IMG/VR virus record: IMGVR_UViG_3300012954_000067
Location: 1 to 24,942 of that record
Length of the DNA stretch: 24,942 bases
Source of the DNA: a virus
Strand: one strand, 5' to 3'
In this document: piece after piece, positions 1 to 6,456 of the stretch
How positions within the stretch are numbered: position 1 is the first letter of the stretch
Layout: each line of letters opens with the position of its first letter
The notes under the pieces: model-generated
Databases searched by the model: none
What the model was told of the DNA's origin: nothing
The model's input: only the letters and a program-made list of their open reading frames with translations
Made by a program: the position numbers and the translations under genes

Positions 1-159
1 AAAGGTACACTTCCACCTACAAAGGTTGAACCTAAAAAGAAAAAGACTAAAAGAAGAACCAAACAACAAATTCTTCTTGATAGACAAAAAGAGAAAAAGG
101 CGGCTTTGAGGAAGGCAGTACAAAAACAAAAAGATTTTATAAACAAACATACAGGTTAG
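1..159 (+). CDS. C-terminal part of an unrecognised Lys-rich protein (truncated by window start)
   Basis: The frame beginning at base 1 is open until a TAG at 157-159, giving 52 residues of a protein that starts upstream. The tail is very basic, with a Lys/Arg cluster (KKKKTKRRTK) near residues 12-21 followed by a probable amphipathic helix rich in Lys, Gln and Ala. This suggests a nucleic-acid-binding or disordered tail, but no family can be named from the fragment. The next gene starts 3 bases after the stop, so it belongs to the same transcription unit. Confidence 0.6.
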   Translation, partial: KGTLPPTKVEPKKKKTKRRTKQQILLDRQKEKKAALRKAVQKQKDFINKHTG

Positions 160-161
160 TA

Positions 162-344
162 ATGACAAAGAAAGAATGGTTAGAAGAACAGATTATGTGT
201 GATGAGTGGGGAAGACCACCATCATTAGCTGATGTTCCACTTACAATAATGACAAGAAAAGATGCTCTCATCAAACAAGGTGGGGACACTAAATCAATAA
301 ACGAACTATGGGAGAAAAGTAAAAATGTCAAAAAAGAAAAGTAA
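162..344 (+). CDS. small hypothetical protein, 60 aa
   Basis: This is a short soluble protein with no signal or membrane segment. It has an acidic N-terminal half (WLEEQIMCDEWG) and a Lys-rich end. It starts two bases after the previous stop and overlaps the start of the next small gene by 20 bases, as is typical of compact phage operons. I do not recognise the family. A minus-strand ORF across the same bases looks like a shadow. Confidence 0.6.
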   Translation: MTKKEWLEEQIMCDEWGRPPSLADVPLTIMTRKDALIKQGGDTKSINELWEKSKNVKKEK

Positions 345-462
345 GAAAGAAGAGTTTTGGGGTGGATACAAACAATTCACTTTGAAAGATGGTACTAAGT
401 TTTTAGCTCGTGACGAACACGATGCAGAACTATATAGGAGTAAAGTTGAAACCAGTAATTGA
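325..462 (+). CDS. small basic hypothetical protein, 45 aa
   Basis: The ATG at 325 opens a 45-codon frame ending in TGA at 460-462. The protein begins MSKKKSKKEE and continues with FWGGYKQFTLKDGTKFLARD, a charged, aromatic-rich segment. It overlaps the 3' end of the preceding gene and the 5' end of the deformylase gene, so all three overlap. The chain of overlaps and coding-like composition support it. Function is unknown. Confidence 0.5.
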   Translation: MSKKKSKKEEFWGGYKQFTLKDGTKFLARDEHDAELYRSKVETSN

Positions 463-1072
463 TTGTAATAAAAATCACAATCCACTAATAAAAAAGAAAC
501 TACGGGAGGTGTCAGTTGAAGAGGGATTGGCTATCGCAACGGAATTATTTCAGATACATAACGAAAGAAAAGACGGTATTGGGTTGGCAGCTAATCAAGT
601 GGGAATTGATGCACAAGTGGCCATTGTCAATGTTCGTGAACCTTTGGTACTCATCAATCCGAAGATTGTATCAAAGGAAACTCCGATTACTTATTATGAA
701 GGTTGTTTATCTTACCCTGGCAAAGGAATACCCACACAAAGGTATAGGGACATAGTAGTTTCTACTGCACAAGAAGAGAGTCAATGGTACTTTAGTGGTG
801 CTGAAGAAAACTCAGAAGGTAAGAGTGGTTGGGACAAGGGTAATATGCAACAAGACCAAGAGAATAGAATATTGGAATCTGTTTGTATACAACACGAAAT
901 CGACCACTTGAATGGTATAACAATTCACGATAGAAGAATTGACAACACTATTAGAATTGAGAAAAAACCAGGTCGTAATGAAAAGGTAACAATTCAAAAA
1001 GGAAATGAAACTCAAATAATGAAATATAAAAAAATACAAAAGTTTTTGGATGATGGTTGGACTATGGTATGA
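422..1072 (+). CDS. def: peptide deformylase
   Basis: This enzyme removes the N-terminal formyl group from new proteins at the ribosome exit, using a bound metal ion. All three signatures are present: motif I GIGLAANQVG at about residues 52-61, motif II EGCLSYPG at 93-100 (metal ligand Cys96), and motif III QHEIDHLNG at 157-165 (His158 and His162 as ligands, Glu159 catalytic). The spacing between motifs II and III is some 20 residues longer than in E. coli Def because of a Gly/Ser/Glu-rich loop around residues 120-146. There is also a charged tail of about 50 residues after motif III. ATG 422 is chosen. An in-frame GTG at 410 would add four residues. Phage-encoded deformylases are known in marine myoviruses, where they are thought to support protein turnover. 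Identification is secure; the role in infection is inference. Confidence 0.95.
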   Translation: MQNYIGVKLKPVIDCNKNHNPLIKKKLREVSVEEGLAIATELFQIHNERKDGIGLAANQVGIDAQVAIVNVREPLVLINPKIVSKETPITYYEGCLSYPGKGIPTQRYRDIVVSTAQEESQWYFSGAEENSEGKSGWDKGNMQQDQENRILESVCIQHEIDHLNGITIHDRRIDNTIRIEKKPGRNEKVTIQKGNETQIMKYKKIQKFLDDGWTMV

Positions 1073-1248
1073 AATCAAAAATAGACCACATAATAATTGA
1101 CCTAATATTGGAACACTATAATCTGTTATCACTAAAAGGTAAAAAAGAAATACTAACCGCAGAAGAATTTATGACCATAGTCGAAATTGCAGAACATAAA
1201 TATTGGAAAAAAATAATGTCATCTGAACACATAGTAGGAGAATCCTAA
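1069..1248 (+). CDS. small hypothetical protein, 59 aa
   Basis: The ATG at 1069 overlaps the deformylase stop (ATGA), a usual translational-coupling arrangement. An upstream in-frame TTG at 1057 is possible but less likely. The protein looks like a helical, charged soluble domain with no membrane segment. Its stop overlaps the next start (TAATG at 1246-1250). I do not recognise a family. Confidence 0.6.
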   Translation: MKSKIDHIIIDLILEHYNLLSLKGKKEILTAEEFMTIVEIAEHKYWKKIMSSEHIVGES

Positions 1249-1634
1249 TGAAAAAAATAAATCTATCTATACTACATCTACTAATAGTAATTGTTACTTT
1301 TATGTTTACTTTTGCAAAAGGACAAGACAGTTATAGTAGAAGATACGAAACACCAATTCTATTATCGGAACACAATCAATCTACAGACCGACCTGAAATT
1401 ATAGCATATCAGTTAGTACCAGGACGAGATAACTATTGTCATTTTGAAATTCAAATCGTAGAGGGTTTTGGTTGGAATGATATACCAGATTATCAACGAG
1501 AAGAAACAAAAGAAATTATTATAGATAGAATTGTATTTGAAGAAATAAATCCTTGGGCTGTAAATGATATGTTTTACATAGACGAGAAACCATATTATTT
1601 ACTTCGTATACCATTTCAAGGATGGGAGTGGTAA
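1248..1634 (+). CDS. exported hypothetical protein with signal peptide, 128 aa
   Basis: Residues 1-24 form a classical signal sequence: MKK, then a hydrophobic core of Leu, Ile, Val and Phe, ending near FAKG. The mature part of about 100 residues is rich in Glu, Ile and Tyr, has an isolated Cys, and ends in Trp-Glu-Trp. A clear Shine-Dalgarno sequence (TAGGAG, 1234-1239) lies before ATG 1248. An exported phage protein in an accessory region could act in the periplasm on the envelope, on lysis or on superinfection, but nothing in the sequence identifies which. The family is not recognised. Confidence 0.65.
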   Translation: MKKINLSILHLLIVIVTFMFTFAKGQDSYSRRYETPILLSEHNQSTDRPEIIAYQLVPGRDNYCHFEIQIVEGFGWNDIPDYQREETKEIIIDRIVFEEINPWAVNDMFYIDEKPYYLLRIPFQGWEW

Positions 1635-1635
1635 G

Positions 1636-1950
1636 ATGCAAAGAATAGACCATATAGCAATTCAAGTTGATAATGTAAAGGAATCTGTTGCTTGGTATAT
1701 GGACAATTATGATTGTATGATTATATATTGTGATGATACTTGGGCTATGTTACAATGGGATAATATAAAATTAGCACTTGTGGTTGATGATGAACATCCA
1801 TTTCACATTGCTTTTGAAACTGAAGACTTGGGACCATTGGGTGGTGTATTACATCGTGATGGTAGTATCAGTAGATATATTGATGACCCAAGTGGTAATA
1901 AAATTGAACTAATAAAATATCCAATAAAGGTGAATGATGAAAAAAGATAA
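1636..1950 (+). CDS. VOC-superfamily (glyoxalase/dioxygenase-fold) protein, 104 aa
   Basis: The protein has the two half-motifs of the vicinal-oxygen-chelate fold. The N-terminal βαβββ unit begins with the typical IDHIAIQVDNVKESVAWY (residues 4-21). The second half has the usual ending RYIDDPSGNKIELI (residues about 79-93). His6, His58 and Glu91 sit where metal ligands occur in glyoxalase-like members. At 104 residues it is one compact VOC domain that would work as a dimer. VOC proteins include glyoxalases, dioxygenases and resistance proteins that inactivate drugs such as fosfomycin or bleomycin. The substrate cannot be told here. The fold assignment is confident and the reaction open. Confidence 0.8.
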   Translation: MQRIDHIAIQVDNVKESVAWYMDNYDCMIIYCDDTWAMLQWDNIKLALVVDDEHPFHIAFETEDLGPLGGVLHRDGSISRYIDDPSGNKIELIKYPIKVNDEKR

Positions 1951-2209
1951 TGAAAGAAAGATACTAAGATTACTTAGAAATATGGAAGAAACAACTGATA
2001 AAATTTTTGAAGTACTACATAGAATTGAACTAAAATTTATAGATGATGATATAGAAAAAAATTCTAAAAAATGGGAAAAAGATAAAAATAATATTTATGA
2101 GAGTCCAGATAATGGACACACTATTTATAAAAGGAAGTCTGGAGAAGACAAAAGATATTTAATAAATGATGAGGGAATGTACCCTTGGCATAAAAATGGA
2201 GAGGAGTAA
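1937..2209 (+). CDS. hypothetical charged protein, 90 aa
   Basis: Two adjacent ATG codons (1934 and 1937) are possible starts. The second is preferred because the AAGG at 1927-1930 is then six bases upstream. The first 40 residues form a likely coiled-coil helix (ERKILRLLRNMEETTDKIFE). The rest is hydrophilic with Tyr, Trp and Asp. It overlaps the end of the VOC gene by about 14 bases. No family is recognised. Confidence 0.6.
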   Translation: MKKDNERKILRLLRNMEETTDKIFEVLHRIELKFIDDDIEKNSKKWEKDKNNIYESPDNGHTIYKRKSGEDKRYLINDEGMYPWHKNGEE

Positions 2210-2212
2210 GTT

Positions 2213-2362
2213 ATGGGTAGACCAAAGAAAACTACTACTAAAAGAAAGTATACTCGTAGAAAAAATATAGTTGGAAACTTTAGAGGTTCTGAAGATATTT
2301 TTATGACAAAAGTTAGAGATGGGTTACTTGAATTTTTGAAGTCACCATTTACTGGAAAGTAA
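2213..2362 (+). CDS. small basic protein with AT-hook-like N-terminus, 49 aa
   Basis: The ATG at 2213 follows a purine-rich GGAGAGGAG stretch at 2199-2207. The product begins MGRPKKTTTKRKYTRRKN, containing a Gly-Arg-Pro core flanked by Lys/Arg as in AT-hook peptides. A short amphipathic segment (VRDGLLEFLKSPF) follows. In an AT-rich genome a small minor-groove binder is plausible, but this is inference from one motif. It may equally be a small basic protein of another kind. Confidence 0.55.
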   Translation: MGRPKKTTTKRKYTRRKNIVGNFRGSEDIFMTKVRDGLLEFLKSPFTGK

Positions 2363-2365
2363 GAT

Positions 2366-2605
2366 ATGATAATAAAGATATTGAAAGGAATAAAGAATGC
2401 AGTAGACCCAAACTATTGGGCTAGTAGGATAGGTGAAAAGAGTGGTCTATATGATAAGGCTAGAAACTCTAAGACTCGTCAATGGGCTGATAACTTAGAA
2501 GGTTGGAAATGGTGGGTTTGGCAAATAGTCGGTGGTTTAGTAGGTGTAATTATAATAGAGTTCTTACTGAATAAGGTAGGGATGACAATGTTACCTTGGA
2601 GATAA
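2366..2605 (+). CDS. small inner-membrane protein with one TM segment, 79 aa
   Basis: Residues 1-48 are amphipathic and charged. A Trp-rich interface (WKWWVWQ, 47-53) leads into a single hydrophobic segment (IVGGLVGVIIIEFLL, 54-68), and the protein ends PWR. This shape suits a bitopic membrane protein. It heads a series of tiny membrane genes (2366-2761). Holin-related or envelope roles are possible, but nothing specific is seen. Confidence 0.65.
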   Translation: MIIKILKGIKNAVDPNYWASRIGEKSGLYDKARNSKTRQWADNLEGWKWWVWQIVGGLVGVIIIEFLLNKVGMTMLPWR

Positions 2606-2606
2606 A

Positions 2607-2687
2607 ATGAATTTTATAATTTTTATTGTAGTTAGTTTGGCAGTAATATGGGGTATTTTAGAATACTTCGGAGTTGGAGATAAATAA
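2607..2687 (+). CDS. micro-membrane protein, 26 aa
   Basis: The ATG at 2607 has a GGAG (2598-2601) five bases upstream. The product is a single hydrophobic helix (MNFIIFIVVSLAVIWGILEY) with a short polar end (FGVGDK). The stop overlaps the next ATG (TAATG at 2685-2689). It is too short for family assignment. Support comes from the ribosome binding site and the tight chain with its neighbours. Confidence 0.5.
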   Translation: MNFIIFIVVSLAVIWGILEYFGVGDK

Positions 2688-2761
2688 TGGTGTATTTAAT
2701 AGGTGGTATAGCATTATTCAGTTTGATAATGGCAGTTAAATTATTATTGGAGATAAAATGA
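2687..2761 (+). CDS. micro-membrane protein, 24 aa
   Basis: The ATG at 2687 overlaps the preceding stop, with a GGAG at 2676-2679. The product is a hydrophobic helix (MVYLIGGIALFSLIMAVKLL) ending EIK. The ATGA at 2758-2761 overlaps the next gene. It resembles its neighbour in size, polarity and initiation site rather than in residue identity. Function is unknown. Confidence 0.45.
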   Translation: MVYLIGGIALFSLIMAVKLLLEIK

Positions 2762-3348
2762 TATTAGATAGTTTATTAGCAGGTGTAATGTTATTCAGTT
2801 CATTTGCTGCTCGTACACCAAATGTACAACCAAATCCTGATGACTACGAAGTTAGTATTGGAATAAGTAAAGATAACTTTTATTTCAACCGACAATGGGA
2901 AAGAGAACTTGGAGAGTTTTATATAGACGATTTGTTTTGGGTAAAAATTGACAATGGTATATACTTTAAACCAGAGTATATGAATAAAGAAAGTCAAGGT
3001 GTAAGATATCTAAAGATTGACTCAAGACGAAGTTGGAAAGGACTTTCTTTTGGATTCACAAGTCGTAATAGTGATGAGAATGTGTTCAGTAAAAACTTTG
3101 AAACATTCGTATCATTTGGTGGTAGTACGAAGAAAAAGTATTGGGATAAAGTAGATGTTGAATTTTCATTTGATGGATATTTTCCACCAAGTCAAGATGA
3201 TGGTAGAGACACTTTTGAGTTTGAAAACAAATTCAAAACATCATATCCATTGACAGAAAAAATACGATTATATAATACTGGTGAGATTTCCAAACTACAA
3301 GGTAAAGAATTTTATAAAGCTAAAATTGGTATTGAGGTAACATTATGA
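2758..3348 (+). CDS. exported protein, probably beta-rich, 196 aa
   Basis: The first 18 residues (MILDSLLAGVMLFSSFAA) look like a signal sequence with a possible cleavage site after the Ala pair. The mature part alternates polar and aromatic/hydrophobic residues with many Phe, Tyr, Gly and Asp. Examples are FSFGFTSRN-like and FETFVSFGGS-like strands, and it ends KAKIGIEVTL, with a C-terminal pattern of the kind seen in outer-membrane or periplasmic beta proteins. That reading is inference. GGAG at 2749-2752 precedes ATG 2758. It is followed at once by an anchored coiled-coil protein, so the pair may act in the envelope (lysis or superinfection exclusion). The family is not recognised. Confidence 0.65.
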   Translation: MILDSLLAGVMLFSSFAARTPNVQPNPDDYEVSIGISKDNFYFNRQWERELGEFYIDDLFWVKIDNGIYFKPEYMNKESQGVRYLKIDSRRSWKGLSFGFTSRNSDENVFSKNFETFVSFGGSTKKKYWDKVDVEFSFDGYFPPSQDDGRDTFEFENKFKTSYPLTEKIRLYNTGEISKLQGKEFYKAKIGIEVTL

Positions 3349-3890
3349 AGAATGCAATTGTGTTAGTGTTGTCAATCATTGTGTCCGTAATAGTTGGATT
3401 ACAAATGGGATTACAACAAGTAAAGAAACAAACATCTGAATGGGATGTTAGATATAAAGAGATAGATGAAAAGGTATCTGCATTTGTAGATGTCTCGAAT
3501 CCAAAGACTATTCGTTTATACACAAATGAGTTGAGAAGTATATTGGATAATATGACAAGACTATCTAAGATTGTTGATAAAGGACAAGAGATTGATGAAG
3601 CTCTTGATAAGATACTTAGTGGTATTGATGACCTTGAAAAACAATGGGACATTACACTCGACAATGATTTGAAGATGAAAGAAACTATTGAGGTTGTAAA
3701 CAATCATATCAAAGATGTTGATAGTAGAGTTAGTACTCGTTTGGGTAATGTATTGGATAAAGAACTTGATGAAATTGATACGAGAATAGACAAACAATTT
3801 GACCAAATAGAAAATGATTTGAGAGACATCAGAAATATGCTAACTCAAATTGAAAATTCCAAAGTTGGAAAGAAAATATTTAATGATTAG
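3345..3890 (+). CDS. N-terminally anchored coiled-coil protein, 181 aa
   Basis: Residues 4-22 are one hydrophobic segment (AIVLVLSIIVSVIVGLQMG), either an uncleaved anchor or a signal. The remaining 155 residues are strongly heptad-like, rich in Asp, Glu, Lys, Ile and Leu, with only one Pro, so a long coiled coil outside the membrane is expected. The shape recalls i-spanins and other envelope-spanning rods, but no o-spanin lipoprotein is seen next to it. Its start overlaps the exported gene before it (ATGA) and its end overlaps a micro-membrane gene. A spanin-like or tethering role is a guess. Confidence 0.65.
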   Translation: MKNAIVLVLSIIVSVIVGLQMGLQQVKKQTSEWDVRYKEIDEKVSAFVDVSNPKTIRLYTNELRSILDNMTRLSKIVDKGQEIDEALDKILSGIDDLEKQWDITLDNDLKMKETIEVVNNHIKDVDSRVSTRLGNVLDKELDEIDTRIDKQFDQIENDLRDIRNMLTQIENSKVGKKIFND

Positions 3891-4002
3891 AAACTTACCA
3901 GATGATGAAAAAATTCAATACATTATAATCGGTATATGTATCGGTGTAGGGTTAGGATATATGATTGCAATGTGGTTAGTTTCGTTGGAGATGTATGGGT
4001 AG
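3883..4002 (+). CDS. micro-membrane protein, 39 aa
   Basis: The ATG at 3883 lies within the last codons of the coiled-coil gene and the frame runs to TAG at 4000-4002. A short charged N-terminus (MIRNLPDDEKIQ) is followed by one Gly-rich hydrophobic helix (YIIIGICIGVGLGYMIAMWL). No family is recognised. Overlaps at both ends support it. Confidence 0.5.
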   Translation: MIRNLPDDEKIQYIIIGICIGVGLGYMIAMWLVSLEMYG

Positions 4003-4138
4003 ATTAGGAGATTGGGATAAGGTCGATAGAAAAAAACGACCTATAAAATTTACAAAACAAGATGAGTTTTGGGAATACTTTAAAATGTTTATATATATTT
4101 TATTGGCAGGAGTTTATTGTTACTATTTATTTGTATAA
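3995..4138 (+). CDS. small membrane-anchored protein, 47 aa
   Basis: The ATG at 3995 overlaps the previous stop. The first 30 residues are basic and aromatic (MGRLGDWDKVDRKKRPIKF). A hydrophobic Tyr-rich segment follows (MFIYILLAGVYCYYLFV) and the protein ends there, as in tail-anchored proteins. It lies 15 bases before the purine-metabolism block. Function is unknown. Confidence 0.5.
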   Translation: MGRLGDWDKVDRKKRPIKFTKQDEFWEYFKMFIYILLAGVYCYYLFV

Positions 4139-4153
4139 AAATATAAAGGTTAT

Positions 4154-5359
4154 ATGAAAGAAAATCTTACATTTGACGATATAAATATCGTACCAAAATA
4201 TTCAGAGTTGAAATCTCGACAAGATGTAAACCTAAATACAAATTTTACAAAGAAAACAACTCTACATAGAACACCAATAGTTGCAGCACCAATGGATACT
4301 ATTTGTGAATATCAAATGGCAAATCAACTATTAGACCAAGGTAGTGTTGGTGTTTTACATCGATTTCGTAGTATTGAAAAACAAGCAAAAGATATGAAGA
4401 GACTTTGGAATCAATGGGATAGTTGGTACAATATAGGTGGTGCAGATAAAGATAGGACAGACCACGACAGAATATATCAAGAATGGTATAAAAAAATAAG
4501 ACATTGGAACTCACCACCAACCAAATCTGATTTTGAAGATTTACAAGACCATCTTTGGTTTGCCGATGAGGCTCAAAGAGATGAAGACTTTTGGTCTACG
4601 AGACCTTTATGTGCAGCAGTTGGTGTAACTGGTGACTATATGGAGAGAGCTCAAGAATTAGTAAACAATGGTTGTAATGTACTACTTATAGATGTGGCCC
4701 ACGGTCATCATCAATTAGTCAAAGAAGCCATTAGGAGAATAAAAAATGAAACAAATGTGGAAGTGGTCGCGGGAAGTATCGCCACTAAAAGAGCCGCGAA
4801 TGATCTTATTGAGTGGGGAGCGGACGCTCTTAGAGTTGGTGTCGGAAATGGATCTCTCTGCGAGACGAGAATCAGGACTGGTGTCGGAGTACCTCAAGTT
4901 AGTGCTCTTATTGATGTTTGTTCCGTTGCTGACAATCATAGTATTCCTGTCATCGCTGATGGTGGTATTCGGTATGTGGGTGATGTGGCTAAGTCATTGG
5001 GTCTTGGAGCCTCTTCGGTTATGGTGGGTTCGTTACTCTCAGGAACGAAAGAAACACCAGGTGAAATTATAAAACAAGGAGAATGGCCAAATGAAAGACT
5101 TTACAAGAAATATAGAGGAAGTGCCTCACTTGATAGTAAGTTGGACAGAGGAGAATCTTCAAATGTTGAAGGAAACTCTAAAATCATTGAATACAAAGGT
5201 AAGGTCATCCGTATCATATCTGATATTCGTGATGGTCTTCGCTCAGCTTTTTCATATGTTGGCGCGAATGATGTATTGGATTTTCAATCGAAATGTGAAT
5301 TCGTCAGAGTCACATCAAACGGAACAATCGAAGCAAAACCACACTTATTATCACGATGA
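4154..5359 (+). CDS. GMP reductase / IMP dehydrogenase family enzyme, 401 aa
   Basis: This is a TIM-barrel purine-nucleotide oxidoreductase. The N-terminus ([14 protein letters not shown]) and [11 protein letters not shown] (40-50) are family hallmarks. The catalytic loop [18 protein letters not shown] (231-248) holds Cys236 and Thr238. The phosphate-binding parts [16 protein letters not shown] (267-282) and [10 protein letters not shown] (289-298) are intact. The regulatory CBS pair of IMPDH is missing; a 60-residue insert (about 88-148) replaces it. The C-terminal flap is short and lacks the Arg-Tyr pair used by IMPDH to hydrolyse E-XMP, which favours GMP reductase (GMP to IMP). DGGIR and the YKKYRG stretch look more like IMPDH, so the reaction is not settled. 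Codon use changes abruptly from about 4755 onward. It sits upstream of apt and the nucleosidase, suggesting purine salvage. Confidence 0.88.
   Translation: MKENLTFDDINIVPKYSELKSRQDVNLNTNFTKKTTLHRTPIVAAPMDTICEYQMANQLLDQGSVGVLHRFRSIEKQAKDMKRLWNQWDSWYNIGGADKDRTDHDRIYQEWYKKIRHWNSPPTKSDFEDLQDHLWFADEAQRDEDFWSTRPLCAAVGVTGDYMERAQELVNNGCNVLLIDVAHGHHQLVKEAIRRIKNETNVEVVAGSIATKRAANDLIEWGADALRVGVGNGSLCETRIRTGVGVPQVSALIDVCSVADNHSIPVIADGGIRYVGDVAKSLGLGASSVMVGSLLSGTKETPGEIIKQGEWPNERLYKKYRGSASLDSKLDRGESSNVEGNSKIIEYKGKVIRIISDIRDGLRSAFSYVGANDVLDFQSKCEFVRVTSNGTIEAKPHLLSR
4746..5072 (+). other. candidate overlapping ORF inside the GMPR/IMPDH gene, 108 codons
   Basis: In the +1 frame relative to the main gene, an ATG at 4746 is preceded by AGGAG (4733-4737) at the ideal 8-base distance. 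It opens 108 codons with two hydrophobic stretches and a basic end. The same frame reopens at ATG 5091, with GGAG near 5078-5081, and runs to 5390. Against it: the main gene is well conserved, and T-ending codons in one frame make hydrophobic residues in this one by default. It is listed because the ORF coincides with the patch of unusual codon use. Confidence 0.2.
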
Positions 5360-5736
5360 AAGAAATACTGATAAAATCACTTTCATCTAACAAATTAGTT
5401 TGGTCTATACTATTTCAATGTCTTGGTGCGATATGTGCATTCTTTCAATTACAGGCACATTATGTTTGGCCTAAATATAAATTTTTATCAAGTCAGATAT
5501 TTGTAATTGGTACAAGTCTGGTTATAGCACCATTATTTTGGTATGCTACAAAATGGTCGTTTGAACATTTTGGATTTTTTTGGAATATGAGATTGATAGG
5601 TTTTGGTATAGGTACTTTGATATTTGGTATTATGACTTGGACATTGATTGGTGAAATACCTACACTAAAAACAATAGTAAGTTTATTATTAGCAGTAGCT
5701 ATTATTTTGATTCAAATAACAAATGTAGTGGAGTAA
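5356..5736 (+). CDS. four-TM membrane protein, 126 aa
   Basis: There are four hydrophobic segments at about residues 13-33, 43-64, 73-96 and 103-123, joined by short loops. This is the size and layout of small drug/metabolite-transporter-type proteins, but I see no diagnostic SMR motif such as the conserved TM1 Glu. It starts within the end of the GMPR/IMPDH gene (ATGA overlap at 5356-5359), and apt follows one base after its stop. A role moving a nucleobase or related metabolite would fit the context but is only inference. Confidence 0.65.
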   Translation: MKEILIKSLSSNKLVWSILFQCLGAICAFFQLQAHYVWPKYKFLSSQIFVIGTSLVIAPLFWYATKWSFEHFGFFWNMRLIGFGIGTLIFGIMTWTLIGEIPTLKTIVSLLLAVAIILIQITNVVE

Positions 5737-5737
5737 A

Positions 5738-6253
5738 ATGAGTTATAAAGATTACATAAAAGAAGTAAAAGACTTTCCTATTGAGGGAGTAAATTTCAAA
5801 GACATATCACCATTGTTGGCAGACGAAGACACATTTAGGTCATCACTTGTTGATATGGGTAAACAAGTTAGGTTACCTAATTATTGGATGGGTATTGATT
5901 CTCGTGGATATTTGTTTGCTTCAGGTTTAGCAACTTACTTTGGTGGTGGTGTGGTATGTGCAAGAAAAGAAGGAAAGACACCAGGTGACTTTGTAAAGAA
6001 AACATACGATTTAGAATATGGAAGTGCCACAATAGAAATACAACCTTGGAGTGGCCCAATAGGTATGAATGAAGTTGTAATTGTTGATGATGTATTGGCA
6101 ACTGGTGGAACACTAAAGGCAGTAAATGAGTTGGCAGAAACTGCTGGATATAATGTGGTTGGTAATTTAGTTTTAGTTGATTTACAATTTGTACCACGAG
6201 TAGAAAATTTTGATTTATCAGTTAGGAGTGTTGTAAAATATAAGGGGCAATAA
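5738..6253 (+). CDS. apt: adenine phosphoribosyltransferase
   Basis: The enzyme joins adenine to PRPP to make AMP and pyrophosphate in the cytoplasm. The APRT-type N-terminus KDFPIEGVNFKDISPLL (11-27) is clear. MGIDSRGYLFASGLA (51-65) is the base-binding hood and PPi loop. VIVDDVLATGGTLKA (114-128) is the PRPP-binding motif with its two adjacent acidic residues. ARKEGKTPG (75-83) matches the flexible-loop start. Length (171 aa) is normal for the family. It is downstream of the GMPR/IMPDH homologue and a few small genes upstream of an adenine-releasing nucleosidase, which could supply its substrate. Confidence 0.93.
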   Translation: MSYKDYIKEVKDFPIEGVNFKDISPLLADEDTFRSSLVDMGKQVRLPNYWMGIDSRGYLFASGLATYFGGGVVCARKEGKTPGDFVKKTYDLEYGSATIEIQPWSGPIGMNEVVIVDDVLATGGTLKAVNELAETAGYNVVGNLVLVDLQFVPRVENFDLSVRSVVKYKGQ

Positions 6254-6456
6254 TGGCAAACATTAGTAAAGGTCGTGATGCAAAACACGGATTTGAAGAA
6301 CACAATATATTACAAAAAGAAAAAATGGACAAAAAAAGATATAAAGATGCTGGTAAAGGAGACAAGTGGAGAGGTGGTTGGAATCAAACATATGCCGACA
6401 ATTGGGATAAAATTTTTGGTAAAAAGAAAACTAAAGAGGAAAAAGAAAATGAGTAA
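6253..6456 (+). CDS. small Lys-rich hypothetical protein, 67 aa
   Basis: The ATG at 6253 overlaps the apt stop (TAATG). The protein is hydrophilic, rich in Lys, Gly and Asp, with a WRGGWNQTYADNWDKIFG segment and a charged tail, so it is probably partly disordered. No family is recognised. Another frame over the same bases, starting at 6275, is treated as a shadow of this gene; only its end, from 6449, is called. Confidence 0.6.
   Translation: MANISKGRDAKHGFEEHNILQKEKMDKKRYKDAGKGDKWRGGWNQTYADNWDKIFGKKKTKEEKENE

Noticed and set aside
2800-2997. Minus-strand ORF of 65 codons, and similar ones at 3320-3703, 5877-6303, 13351-13647, 19262-19564 and 23842-24183
   Set aside because: They are antisense to good genes, have biased composition and no initiation signals, and are shadows of the codon pattern on the other strand.
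3345-3890. i-spanin identification for the anchored coiled-coil gene
   Set aside because: The topology fits, but no o-spanin lipobox gene lies beside or within it and no spanin family motif is visible, so only the general description was kept.
4180-4187. Exact TATAAATA in a CGATAT/ATATCG inverted pair
   Set aside because: It is inside the first codons of the GMPR/IMPDH gene, where Asp-Asp-Ile-Asn-Ile is conserved in the family. Such matches also occur in other coding parts (for example near 9274), so it is not good evidence for a promoter.
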